Shown in pieces: positions 26,762 through 36,345 of a stretch of DNA of 64,000 bases. The position numbers were made by a program, and so were the translations under genes. Numbering within the stretch: the first letter of the stretch is position 1; each line of letters begins with the position of its first letter. A model generated the notes under the pieces. That model was not told where the DNA came from. It saw only the letters and a list, made by a program, of their open reading frames with translations, and did not search any database. Origin of the DNA: Terriglobia bacterium (GTDB lineage Bacteria; Acidobacteriota; Terriglobia; Bryobacterales; Bryobacteraceae). The stretch covers positions 43,714 to 107,713 of the forward strand of contig JAIQFK010000024.1 in the NCBI GenBank assembly GCA_020073305.1, in the 5' to 3' direction.

Positions 26762-28705
26762 GTGTCGCCGCCTCTGAACAAGCTGCTCGCAAGGCTCGGC
26801 CGTCTGGGAACCGCGTTCCTCCTGCTGCTGGTTCTCTACGTGGCTTTGTCGTTTTTCGCGCCGGGCCACGGCCTCACGCTCCTCGTCGCTCTGGCGATGT
26901 ATGTGACGGGCTTTCTTTTCGGGCTTCAGCTCATGCGGCGCAATGTCAAGCGCATCATCTGGCGGCTCCGCAATCGCTTGATCGTCGCGTACCTCTTCAT
27001 CGCCTTTGTACCCATAGTCCTGATTGCGATTCTGGTAGCCATCGGCGGGTACATCCTGGTCGGCCAGGTGGCTGTTTACCTGGTTACTTCTGCACTCGAC
27101 CGCCGCACTTCCGCGCTGAATGACGTGGCGCACTTGTTAGCGGCCACGCCGGCTGACAAACGGCAAAACACCATGCACGACGTGGTTCCGTATCTGCAGA
27201 GCCTCTTCCCCAATGTTGAACTGCTGATTCGTGACGATGGAACCTACCACCATCCGGAAGGCTCCAGCCTGACATCACCGCCAGTGCAATGGAAAAATGA
27301 CAGCGGGCTGATCATCAAAGACGCACACCTGCATAGCTGGGCTCACGTGACGCACGAGGCCACCGAAGTCACCATCATCGCGCCCATCACAGGCGATCTG
27401 CTGGCGGAACTGGCGCCCGGCATTGGCGAAGTCTCCCTGGTCTCCTTCGACCCCTCGTCAGCCGCCCCGCGCTCGCAAAGAACCAGGAAAACCCCACGTC
27501 TCCCCGGTCCGGCCAGTAGTTTCGACATCAACGTGAACGGGACCATGCCGCTGTACTTCCGTTACTGGGAGGCGCCGGAACGGCAAAACCCGTGGCTCCT
27601 TCTTGTTCGCACGCGTCCCTCCCTGGTGCTAGGAATGGTGTTCACTCAAGTGAACTGGGCGCAAGGCGTGCTGGCGATCTTTCTGCTGGTCGCCGGCCTG
27701 CTGCTGCTGGTTTGGGTCGTCTCTTTCATCATGGGCGTCTCGCTCACACGCACCATCACGCGCGCCGTTCACAACCTGTATGAGGGCACACAGCGGGTGA
27801 AGGGCGGCGATTTTTCTCACCGCATCGCCGTCGAGGGCAACGATCAACTGGCGGAATTGGGGCGCTCGTTTAACGGCATGACGGAAAATCTCGAGCGGCT
27901 GATCGTGGTCGAGAAGGAGCAGGAGCGCCTGAAATCCGAAATCGAGATCGCGCGCGAGGTGCAGAGTCAGCTCTTCCCACGCGCCGCTCCCGCCATGAAG
28001 ACACTCGAGCTGACGGGTGTTTGTCACCCCGCCCGAATGGTGTCTGGCGACTACTACGACTTCATGCGCCTTGGGGAAGCCAACCTCGCGCTGGCGGTCG
28101 GCGACGTCGCAGGCAAGGGGATTTCCGCGGCCCTGCTGATGGCCACCATCCAGTCGGCTATGCGGGCGCAATTGACCGCGGGGATGCCGGTGCACGCAGT
28201 GGCTGCATCCGGAAGTGCGGATGGCAAGGCCAATGCCGCGTTCTCCGCCGCGGACCTCGTTTCTCAACTAAACAAGCAGGTGTATGCCAACACCTCACCG
28301 GAAAAGTACGCCACGTTTTACTTCGGTCTGTACGATGACGACAGCCGCATGCTTACGTACACCAACGCCGGGCACCTTCCACCCATTCTGATGCGCGACG
28401 GGCAGGCGGAGCGCCTGGAAGTCACTGGTACCGTAGTGGGAGCGTTTCCGTTCGCGGTGTATGAGGAAAAAAAGGTCGAGTTGCGGCGAGGCGATCTCTT
28501 GGTAGCGTTCACCGACGGCATTGTGGAACCGGAGAACGAGTATGGCGAGGCTTACGGCGAAGATCGCCTGATCGACCTGCTGGCCCGTTACGGGCATCGT
28601 GAATCCAAGGAGATCATCGCGCGCGTCATGGAGACCGTCGAGCAGTGGACCGGCACCTCGGAGCTGTTCGACGACATGACGATCGTGGTGGCGCGCAGCG
28701 TGTAA
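26762..28705 (+). CDS. SpoIIE-type PP2C phosphatase with HAMP and membrane sensor
   Basis: A 647-aa regulator. The N-terminus has several membrane helices (about 15-100) and an extracytoplasmic region follows. Another helix (VLAIFLLVAGLLLLVWVVSFIMG) leads into a HAMP domain (TRTITRAVHNLYEGTQRVKGGDFSHRI). The C-terminal half is a RsbU/SpoIIE PP2C domain: REVQSQLFPRAAPAM, VSGDYYDFMRL, AVGDVAGKGISAALLMA and a final FDDMTIVVAR with metal-binding Asp residues. It should dephosphorylate an anti-sigma-factor antagonist. GTG 26762 is preceded by TATCCT at 26751-26756. No anti-sigma gene is adjacent. Confidence 0.9.
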   Translation: MSPPLNKLLARLGRLGTAFLLLLVLYVALSFFAPGHGLTLLVALAMYVTGFLFGLQLMRRNVKRIIWRLRNRLIVAYLFIAFVPIVLIAILVAIGGYILVGQVAVYLVTSALDRRTSALNDVAHLLAATPADKRQNTMHDVVPYLQSLFPNVELLIRDDGTYHHPEGSSLTSPPVQWKNDSGLIIKDAHLHSWAHVTHEATEVTIIAPITGDLLAELAPGIGEVSLVSFDPSSAAPRSQRTRKTPRLPGPASSFDINVNGTMPLYFRYWEAPERQNPWLLLVRTRPSLVLGMVFTQVNWAQGVLAIFLLVAGLLLLVWVVSFIMGVSLTRTITRAVHNLYEGTQRVKGGDFSHRIAVEGNDQLAELGRSFNGMTENLERLIVVEKEQERLKSEIEIAREVQSQLFPRAAPAMKTLELTGVCHPARMVSGDYYDFMRLGEANLALAVGDVAGKGISAALLMATIQSAMRAQLTAGMPVHAVAASGSADGKANAAFSAADLVSQLNKQVYANTSPEKYATFYFGLYDDDSRMLTYTNAGHLPPILMRDGQAERLEVTGTVVGAFPFAVYEEKKVELRRGDLLVAFTDGIVEPENEYGEAYGEDRLIDLLARYGHRESKEIIARVMETVEQWTGTSELFDDMTIVVARSV

Positions 28706-28709
28706 TCAA

Positions 28710-30266
28710 ATGAAGGTCCTGACAGCGGAGCAGATGCGCGAGGTCGACCGGCGCACCATCCAGATGGGCGTACCGGGCGCGGTCCTGATGGAGAACGCCG
28801 GAACGCGAGTGGTTGAATTTCTCGACGAGAAGTTCCCGCCGCTCGGCGAGCAGCGGATCCTGGTGTTCTGCGGCAAAGGGAACAACGGCGGTGACGGGAT
28901 GGTGGTCGCGCGGCAGTTATTCACGCGCTACAGGCCAAAGTCACTTCAGGTCGTCTTGGTGGGATCACCGGATCAGTTGAAGGGTGAAGCCGCGGAGAAC
29001 TACCGCATGCTCGTCGCTTGCGGCTGCCCGGTCCTCGGTGAACGGCCGGCGGAGCCCGGCCCCGTAACTCTCATCGTCGACGCGCTGCTGGGCACAGGCC
29101 TGAAAGGGCCGACCGCCGGCGCAATGCTCGAAGCCATCCGGCGGATCAACACGGGCTTTCCCGGCGCCAAAGTGGTGGCGGTGGATATCCCTTCCGGATT
29201 GGCCAGCGACACGGCAACTCCGTTGGGCGAATCCGTGCGCGCGGATTACACGGTCACCTTCACCGCGCCGAAAGTCGGCCAGATGCTGCCGCCGAACTGC
29301 GAACGCGTGGGCGAGTTGCTGATTTGCCCGATCGGCAGCCCGCCCGATCTGTTCGAGGATGACGACAGCATCTTCCTGTCGCTGGTGGAGCCCACGCAGT
29401 TCCGGCATCTGTTCGATCCGCGGCCGCGCGCCGCTCACAAAGGCAGCTTTGGGCACGTGCTGGTTGTGGCCGGCTCTCGCGGGAAAACCGGCGCGGCAGC
29501 GATGGCTGGGATGGCCGCGCTGCGCGCCGGAGCCGGTCTGGTGACCGTCGCCTCCACCGAGCGCGCCTTGCCCGTGATCGCATCGCACGCACCGGAGTTG
29601 ATGACGGAGCCGCTCCCTGAAACCTCGGGCGGCTCCATCTCCATGCGCGCATTTGAATCCGGGGTGCTGCCGGCGATCGCCAGAGACAAAACCGTGCTGG
29701 CAATCGGGCCGGGGCTGACCACCGATCCTGAGACCGTTTCCGTAGTGCTGCGTGCGCTGGTCGACTTCTCCCAGCCTGCCGTGATTGACGCCGACGGGCT
29801 CAACGCGCTCGCCTCTGCTCAATGGAGGGGCGATGAGCGGATACGGGTCCTGACACCTCATCCTGGCGAAATGGGGCGGCTTGTGAGACTATCCGTCCGG
29901 GAGATTGAACAGGATCGCGTGGCGATTGCAAGAGACTTCGCCTGCCAGCGTCAAGTGCACCTGGTACTGAAGGGCTATCGTACGCTGCTGGCTTTTCCGG
30001 ACGGACAGGTGTGGATCAACCCGACAGGCTCGCCGGCCATGGCGACCGGCGGCACGGGCGACATTCTCACTGGGATGATCGCCGGGTTCCTCGCGCAGTT
30101 CCCCCAGGAACCGGAACAGGCGATTGCGGCGGCGGTCTATCTCCACGGCCTTTCCGGCGAGATTGGAGCGCGGGAGATGGGAGAGAAGTGCCTGATGGCA
30201 ACCGATCTGCTGCGATACCTGCCTGCGGCTATGGAGCAGTGTGCCCACATTCAGGACCACATCTGA
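28710..30266 (+). CDS. nnr: Bifunctional NAD(P)H-hydrate epimerase/dehydratase
   Basis: A 518-aa metabolite-repair enzyme. The N-terminal domain (about 1-215) is the YjeF_N epimerase with FCGKGNNGGDGMVVARQL. The C-terminal domain (about 225-515) is the ADP-dependent dehydratase with GSFGHVLVVAGSRGKTGAAAMA, AIGPGLTTDPE, DADGLNALA, TPHPGEMGRL and GGTGDILTGMIAGFLAQ. Together they restore damaged NAD(P)HX to NAD(P)H. It overlaps tsaE by 26 nt, the same nnr-tsaE pairing seen in many bacteria. Confidence 0.96.
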   Translation: MKVLTAEQMREVDRRTIQMGVPGAVLMENAGTRVVEFLDEKFPPLGEQRILVFCGKGNNGGDGMVVARQLFTRYRPKSLQVVLVGSPDQLKGEAAENYRMLVACGCPVLGERPAEPGPVTLIVDALLGTGLKGPTAGAMLEAIRRINTGFPGAKVVAVDIPSGLASDTATPLGESVRADYTVTFTAPKVGQMLPPNCERVGELLICPIGSPPDLFEDDDSIFLSLVEPTQFRHLFDPRPRAAHKGSFGHVLVVAGSRGKTGAAAMAGMAALRAGAGLVTVASTERALPVIASHAPELMTEPLPETSGGSISMRAFESGVLPAIARDKTVLAIGPGLTTDPETVSVVLRALVDFSQPAVIDADGLNALASAQWRGDERIRVLTPHPGEMGRLVRLSVREIEQDRVAIARDFACQRQVHLVLKGYRTLLAFPDGQVWINPTGSPAMATGGTGDILTGMIAGFLAQFPQEPEQAIAAAVYLHGLSGEIGAREMGEKCLMATDLLRYLPAAMEQCAHIQDHI

Positions 30267-30669
30267 AGAGGAAACCATCGCGCTCGGGGAAAAACTGGCG
30301 CACGATCTGCCGCGACGCGCGGCCGTTTTGCTCATCGGGAATCTGGGCGCGGGCAAGACGACGCTGGCGAAGGGTATTGTGAAGGGGCTGGGTGCGGCCG
30401 ATCCCGACTACGTTTCGAGCCCTACGTTCACGCTCATTCATGAATACGGCCAGCAGCAAAAGGTCTACCACGTCGATCTCTACCGTCTGGATCGGGCCGC
30501 TGAGGCCGCTGCACTGGGGCTCGAAGAGCTATTCGAGAAAGAGGCTGTCGTACTTGTCGAGTGGGGAGAACGGTTCCCGCGAATCATGCCCGCCGAGCGG
30601 ATTGAGATCCGCATCGAAGCAGGCATCGGGGACCAGAGGGAGATTTCCGTAACACCAATCACGACATGA
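30241..30669 (+). CDS. tsaE: tRNA threonylcarbamoyladenosine biosynthesis ATPase
   Basis: A 142-aa P-loop protein with GNLGAGKTTLAKG (Walker A) and SSPTFTLIHEY, both diagnostic of TsaE/YjeE, then YHVDLYRL and VEWGERFP. It powers the TsaB-TsaD-TsaE complex that installs t6A on ANN-decoding tRNAs. The start is GTG 30241 inside the nnr gene; its stop overlaps the next start by 4 nt. tsaB and tsaD are not in the window. Confidence 0.95.
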   Translation: MPTFRTTSEEETIALGEKLAHDLPRRAAVLLIGNLGAGKTTLAKGIVKGLGAADPDYVSSPTFTLIHEYGQQQKVYHVDLYRLDRAAEAAALGLEELFEKEAVVLVEWGERFPRIMPAERIEIRIEAGIGDQREISVTPITT

Positions 30670-31451
30670 ATGAACAACACTGGGCGTTGATATTGGGCGC
30701 AAGCAGCGGCTTTGGCGAGGCCACGGCGCTCGAACTGGCCGCGCACGGCATGAATATCTTCGGCGTGCACCTCGATCGCCGCGAGACGTTGGCTCATGCT
30801 CACGAGGTACAGAAGGCGATTCGCGCGCGCGGACGCGAGGCCGTCTTCTTCAATATGAACGCAGGTGATGAGGAGAAGCGCCGCGCCGCCATCACCCAAA
30901 TCCGCGGCGTATTCGAAAAGACGCCCGGTACGGTCCGCGTGCTCCTGCACTCCTTGGCTTTCGGTGCGCTCCGCGCACTGGTCGGAGCCGAAGAGGTCGC
31001 CACCCAACGGCAAATCGAGATGACCAGCGATGTGATGGGGCACAGCCTGGTCTATTGGGTGCAGGACCTGGTCGCCCATCACATGATGGGCTCCGGAGGG
31101 CGCATCTACGCCATGACCAGCGAGGGCGGCGGAAAAGCCATCCCCCAGTACGGGCCTGTTTGCGCGGCCAAAGCGATTCTCGAAGCCCACATCCGCCAGC
31201 TCGCTCTGGAACTGGCTCCGCACGGCATCACCGCCAACGCCATCATGGCCGGCGTGACCAAGACGCCCGCCTTGCTCAAAATTCCGGGCCATGAAAAGCT
31301 CCTCAGCTTCGCCAAGGCTAGAAATCCTCATGGGCGCCTCACGACACCGGAAGACGTGGCGAAATGCATCGGCGTGTTGTGCCACCAAAACACGTATTGG
31401 ATGACCGGCAACACGATCCGCGTGGATGGCGGGGAAGGATCGGTGGGGTGA
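30666..31451 (+). CDS. Enoyl-ACP-reductase-like SDR
   Basis: A 261-aa short-chain dehydrogenase. The cofactor motif is GASSGFGEA. The active site shows LLHSLAFGALR, as in FabI/FabL enoyl reductases, and a Tyr-x6-Lys spacing (YGPVCAAK) typical of enoyl-ACP reductases rather than the Tyr-x3-Lys of classical SDRs. The end, YWMTGNTIRVDGG, is standard. This favours FabL/FabI-type trans-2-enoyl-ACP reduction, but another reductase is possible. It is translationally coupled (4-nt overlap) to tsaE. Confidence 0.75.
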   Translation: MNEQHWALILGASSGFGEATALELAAHGMNIFGVHLDRRETLAHAHEVQKAIRARGREAVFFNMNAGDEEKRRAAITQIRGVFEKTPGTVRVLLHSLAFGALRALVGAEEVATQRQIEMTSDVMGHSLVYWVQDLVAHHMMGSGGRIYAMTSEGGGKAIPQYGPVCAAKAILEAHIRQLALELAPHGITANAIMAGVTKTPALLKIPGHEKLLSFAKARNPHGRLTTPEDVAKCIGVLCHQNTYWMTGNTIRVDGGEGSVG

Positions 31452-32928
<1,477 letters not shown>

Positions 32929-32938
32929 CGGCCGCGCG

Positions 32939-33946
32939 TCAGCGCAGGTTAGCGATCACGGCGTCGGTGAACTCGGAGGTGGAAGCCTGGCCGCCGACGT
33001 CAGCCGTCAGGAGTTCCCCTTCGGCGTAGACCTTTTCAATGGCGTGCTGCAGGCGCTGACCCGCCTCGCGTTCGCCGAGATGCGTTAACATCAGCGCGGC
33101 GGATTGCATCAGAGCCGTGGGGTTGGCTTTCCCCTGCCCCGCGATATCGGGCGCGGTGCCGTGCACTGCCTCAAACACGGCGTCCTTTTCGCCGAGATTC
33201 GCGCCGGGCACGATTCCCAAACCTCCCACCAGGCCCGCGGCCAGATCGGAGACGATATCGCCGTAGAGGTTCGGCAGGAGCAGAACATCGAAAGTCTCCG
33301 GCCGCATCACCAGCTGCATGCAAGCGTTGTCCACGATCAGTTCCTGGTACGAGATCTCGGAACATTCAGCCGCCACTTCCCGGCAGCACCTCAGGAACAG
33401 GCCGTCGCTCAATTTCATGATGTTGGCCTTGTGGACCGCGGTGACTTTCTTGCGGCCCTCGCGGCGCGCAAACTGAAACGTAGCGCGGGCTATGCGGATG
33501 GAGGCTGTTCGCGTGATGATCTTCAGGCTTTCCACCACATCCTTCACAACCTCATGCTCTAGACCGGAGTACAAATCCTCGGTGTTCTCGCGGAAAATCA
33601 CCATGTCAATGGGCACGTCCTGGAATCGCGTCTTCAGGCCGGGCAGGGTGCGCACGGGGCGGAAGTTAATGTAAAGCTCGAGTCTCTTTCTCAGCGTGAC
33701 GTTAATGCTTTTGTGCCCGCCCGCGACGGGCGTTGCGGTGGGTCCCTTGAGGCCTACATGCGTGCGCTGAAGCGACTGGAACACGGCCTTCGGCAGCAAC
33801 TCACCGGTTTCCGCCAGTGCCTTGGCCCCTGCGTCCATGCGCTCCCATTCCACGGCGGCTCCGGTGGCCTCCACGGCGCGCACGGTGGCGTCGGCTACTT
33901 CAGGCCCAATGCCATCGCCAGGGATGAGAGTGATAGGGTGAGTCAT
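32939..33946 (-). CDS. NAD-dependent isocitrate dehydrogenase-type enzyme
   Basis: A 335-aa beta-decarboxylating dehydrogenase. It has the motif ITLIPGDGIGPEV and the substrate-binding segment GPTATPVAGGHKSINVTLRK, whose Ser-x-Asn form is typical of isocitrate rather than isopropylmalate enzymes. FRENTEDLYSGLEH and NLYGDIVSDLAAGLVGGLG follow. It should oxidise isocitrate to 2-oxoglutarate with NAD. I chose ATG 33946, directly at the conserved N-terminus; the frame is open further but has no family match. A TATACT lies 6 nt upstream of this ATG. Confidence 0.87.
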   Translation of the reverse strand: MTHPITLIPGDGIGPEVADATVRAVEATGAAVEWERMDAGAKALAETGELLPKAVFQSLQRTHVGLKGPTATPVAGGHKSINVTLRKRLELYINFRPVRTLPGLKTRFQDVPIDMVIFRENTEDLYSGLEHEVVKDVVESLKIITRTASIRIARATFQFARREGRKKVTAVHKANIMKLSDGLFLRCCREVAAECSEISYQELIVDNACMQLVMRPETFDVLLLPNLYGDIVSDLAAGLVGGLGIVPGANLGEKDAVFEAVHGTAPDIAGQGKANPTALMQSAALMLTHLGEREAGQRLQHAIEKVYAEGELLTADVGGQASTSEFTDAVIANLR

Positions 33947-33952
33947 TTTTTT

Positions 33953-33958
33953 AGTATA
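33953..33958 (-). promoter_or_regulatory. -10-like TATACT before the isocitrate dehydrogenase gene
   Basis: TATACT on the minus strand ends 6 nt before ATG 33946, with only a short A-run between and no Shine-Dalgarno sequence. It fits leaderless transcription from within the ubiE-idh gap. Confidence 0.4.
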
Positions 33959-33971
33959 CGGGCGAGTGCGT

Positions 33972-34703
33972 TTACTTCGTCCCCAGGTGCAACGCGACCG
34001 CGCCGCCCGTGAGGCGGATGAACTCGACAGCCTGGAATCCACCGTTTCGCATCTGATCTGCCAGCCCGCCGGCTGAGGGAAATTTGCCGATGGATTCCGG
34101 CAGGTAAGTATACGCATCGCGCGAGCCGGAGAGTGCACCGCCGATTACGGGCAGTATGTTCCTCGAGTAGAATCCGTACAGCTTGCCGAACAGCGTGTCG
34201 CCGGGTTGCGAGAACTCGAGAATCGCCACCATCCCGGACGGTTTCAGCACGCGGTACATCTCGGCGAGCCCCGCTTGATAATCCACCAGGTTTCGCAAAC
34301 CGAACGCGATGGTAATGAGGTCGAAAGAGCCGTCGGACAGAGGCAGGACAAGCGCGTCGGCCTCAAACAAGGGACACATGAATCCCCGCCTCGCGGTTTT
34401 TTCACTTGCCGCTATGAGCATGGGATGAGAGAAGTCGCTACCCATGACGGAAGCAGCCGATTTCGACCGCAGCCCGATTAACAGGTCGCCGGTGCCGCAG
34501 CAAAGATCGAGTACGCGCGCACCCGGCTGGCGCAGGATGTGCTGCACGCGTTTGACCGTGGCGCTGCGCCAGCGCCGGTCGAGGTTGAGGGAGAGGACGT
34601 GATTGGCAAGGTCGTAGCGCGGCGCAATGCGCCCGAACATCTCGCGCACCCAGTGCGAAGCTTCCTGCTGAGTGGAAGTGCCGGCGGGGGTTGTGCCTTT
34701 CAT
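33972..34703 (-). CDS. ubiE: Demethylmenaquinone methyltransferase (UbiE/MenG family)
   Basis: A 243-aa SAM-dependent methyltransferase with the SAM loop VLDLCCGTGDLL. Family signatures are MFGRIAPRYDLANHVLSLNLDRRWR at the N-terminus and ITIAFGLRNLVDYQAGLAEMYRVLKPSG in the middle, then YTYLPESIGKFP. It methylates demethylmenaquinone (or the ubiquinone precursor). It overlaps aroB by 4 nt; chorismate from the shikimate pathway feeds menaquinone synthesis, so the pair is functionally sensible. Confidence 0.94.
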   Translation of the reverse strand: MKGTTPAGTSTQQEASHWVREMFGRIAPRYDLANHVLSLNLDRRWRSATVKRVQHILRQPGARVLDLCCGTGDLLIGLRSKSAASVMGSDFSHPMLIAASEKTARRGFMCPLFEADALVLPLSDGSFDLITIAFGLRNLVDYQAGLAEMYRVLKPSGMVAILEFSQPGDTLFGKLYGFYSRNILPVIGGALSGSRDAYTYLPESIGKFPSAGGLADQMRNGGFQAVEFIRLTGGAVALHLGTK

Positions 34704-35773
34704 GCCAGCGCGGACCGGATCGCCCGAAGCACCGCTCCATCATCGACGCCGGATACAACCGCAACTTCGCCGATCTTCCGCGGCAGCACGAAATGGATTT
34801 TCCCCTGAATGGTCTTCTTGTCTTTGACCAAGCGGGCCGCGATTCGGTCGGCGGGAATCTCGTGCAAGCCAGGGATGGGGCCATAGCGGTCCACCGCATC
34901 GAGAATGCCGGCCGCATTCAGCGCGTCAACGTGCCCGAGAGATCTCGCCAGGTGCACCGCGGCGCACATCCCGAACCCGACGGCTTCGCCATGCAAGTAG
35001 CGCTCATACGCCGTCTCGGCCTCCAGCGCGTGGCCGAAGGTGTGGCCGAAGTTCAGAATGCGCCGGATGTCCGATTCGCGCTCATCCGCCGATACCACCT
35101 CGGCCTTGATGCGCACCGATTCCTCAATCATGCGGTTCACCACCGCGGGATCCTTTGCCAGCACCGCGTCACGCCGTTCGACCAGCAACTGGAACAGGGG
35201 CGCGCTGCGAATCACGCCGTACTTGATCACCTCGAACAGCCCGGCGCGGTACTCCCGATCCGGCAGCGTGGAGAGCACGTCGGGATCGATGAGCACCGTG
35301 AGCGGCTGATGAAAGCTCCCCATCAGGTTCTTACCCTCGACCAGGTTGACGCCCGTTTTGCCGCCGATGGCGGCGTCCACCTGAGCCAGCAGCGTGGTGG
35401 GAACTTGCACCACGGGGATGCCGCGCATGAAGATCGCGGCGAGAAAGCCGGCCATGTCCGTTACAATTCCCCCGCCGAAGGCGATCACGAGGCCGGTGCG
35501 GTCTGCCCCCCTGCGAACCATCTCCTCCGCGGCGGCCTCTACGTTCACCAGCCGCTTGCGCTCTTCGCCCCCGGGAAGGAACAGCACGTCGTGCGCGACG
35601 CCGGAGAGGCCGCGCACAGCCTTGTCGCCGTGGTGCCGCCAGACGTCCTGGTTCGTGACCACGAAAACCTTACCGGACCGCTGCGGAATGTACTGTGCGA
35701 TGCGCGCCAGAATGCCCCGCTCCACGATGGCGCAGTACTCGCGCTGCGGTGTTTTGATCGTGAACGAGGCCAT
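34700..35773 (-). CDS. aroB: 3-dehydroquinate synthase
   Basis: A 357-aa NAD- and metal-dependent enzyme, second step of the shikimate pathway. The NAD-binding segment is AFGGGIVTDMAGFLAAIFMRG, and VPTTLLAQVDAAIGGKTGVNLVEGKNLMG is diagnostic. Zinc ligands include the Glu after the KAEVVSADE motif and the His residues in LNFGHTFGHALE. It is the first gene of the aroB-ubiE operon. A REP palindrome lies 20 nt upstream of its start. Confidence 0.96.
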   Translation of the reverse strand: MASFTIKTPQREYCAIVERGILARIAQYIPQRSGKVFVVTNQDVWRHHGDKAVRGLSGVAHDVLFLPGGEERKRLVNVEAAAEEMVRRGADRTGLVIAFGGGIVTDMAGFLAAIFMRGIPVVQVPTTLLAQVDAAIGGKTGVNLVEGKNLMGSFHQPLTVLIDPDVLSTLPDREYRAGLFEVIKYGVIRSAPLFQLLVERRDAVLAKDPAVVNRMIEESVRIKAEVVSADERESDIRRILNFGHTFGHALEAETAYERYLHGEAVGFGMCAAVHLARSLGHVDALNAAGILDAVDRYGPIPGLHEIPADRIAARLVKDKKTIQGKIHFVLPRKIGEVAVVSGVDDGAVLRAIRSALA

Positions 35774-35792
35774 ATGAGATTTGTACCACGAG

Positions 35793-35820
35793 GGAGTGGC
35801 CGGGCATGCCCGGCCACTAC
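35793..35820. repeat. REP palindrome, copy 2
   Basis: AGTGGCCGGGCATGCCCGGCC followed by ACTAC, a perfect palindrome over 35795-35818. It lies between aroB and the RAYT remnant and its end overlaps the last codons of that remnant. It matches the copies at 26612 and 35999. Confidence 0.8.
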
Positions 35821-36266
35821 GTCAGGTGGGTGGGGTTCTCTTTGTCTGTTGACCACGTCGCGGGATGGTGTGCAATGTATTGGCGGGTCTGGTTCAGCTC
35901 GGCTCCATTGCGGATGATGCGTTCCCAGTAACTGCGTTGCCAGACACAGAAGCCGGCTTGCCGGCTGACTGCGGATTTGAACGATCCGATGATCACCGGT
36001 AGTGGCCGGGCGTGCCCGGCCACTACGTCTAATAAGACGATGCCGTGAAGATGATTTGGCATGATCACGAATTCATCCAGAGCGGCATTCGGGAAATGTT
36101 TCGGGATCTCGAGCCAACACGATGCCACCATCTGCCCGATAGGGCTGTTGCGCATCTGGTCCGACTCGATGCCACCGAATAGACATTTGCGCTCCCGGGC
36201 ACAGACCGTCACAAAGTACGCTCCTGGTCGCGAGTCATCGTAACCGCCAAACGCATGCCCTGACGC
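35817..36266 (-). pseudogene. N-terminally truncated REP-associated tyrosine transposase (RAYT)
   Basis: The family core is clear: GAYFVTVCARERKCLFGG, then FVIMPNHLHGIVLL with the HUH-type His-x-His metal site, then IGSFKSAVSRQ, SYWERIIRN and a late QYIAHHPATW with the catalytic Tyr region. A stop codon (36269-36267) lies only 18 codons upstream of the GTG at 36212, cutting off the usual N-terminal start, and no other start codon exists in between. A REP palindrome forms part of the coding sequence (encoding VVAGHARPLP). The gene is probably dead or N-terminally shortened; the C-terminus looks complete. Confidence 0.72.
35999..36026. repeat. REP palindrome, copy 3, inside the RAYT remnant
   Basis: GTAGTGGCCGGGCGTGCCCGG continuing to CCACTAC; the same 28-bp element as copies 1 and 2 with one centre change. 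It lies in the RAYT reading frame between the HLH motif and the GSFKSA segment. Confidence 0.8.
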
Positions 36267-36331
36267 TTAAGCACCGTGTCCATGCAAAGGGGGCGGCGGC
36301 TGGTCCAATTCTTCTCTCAACGCTATCGGGT

Positions 36332-36337
36332 TAAAAT
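36332..36337 (+). promoter_or_regulatory. -10-like TAAAAT before miaB
   Basis: TAAAAT ends 8 nt before the GTG start of miaB, and the bases between (AGAAAAAC) contain no ribosome-binding site. Transcription would start at or next to the initiation codon. Confidence 0.4.
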
Positions 36338-36345
36338 AGAAAAAC

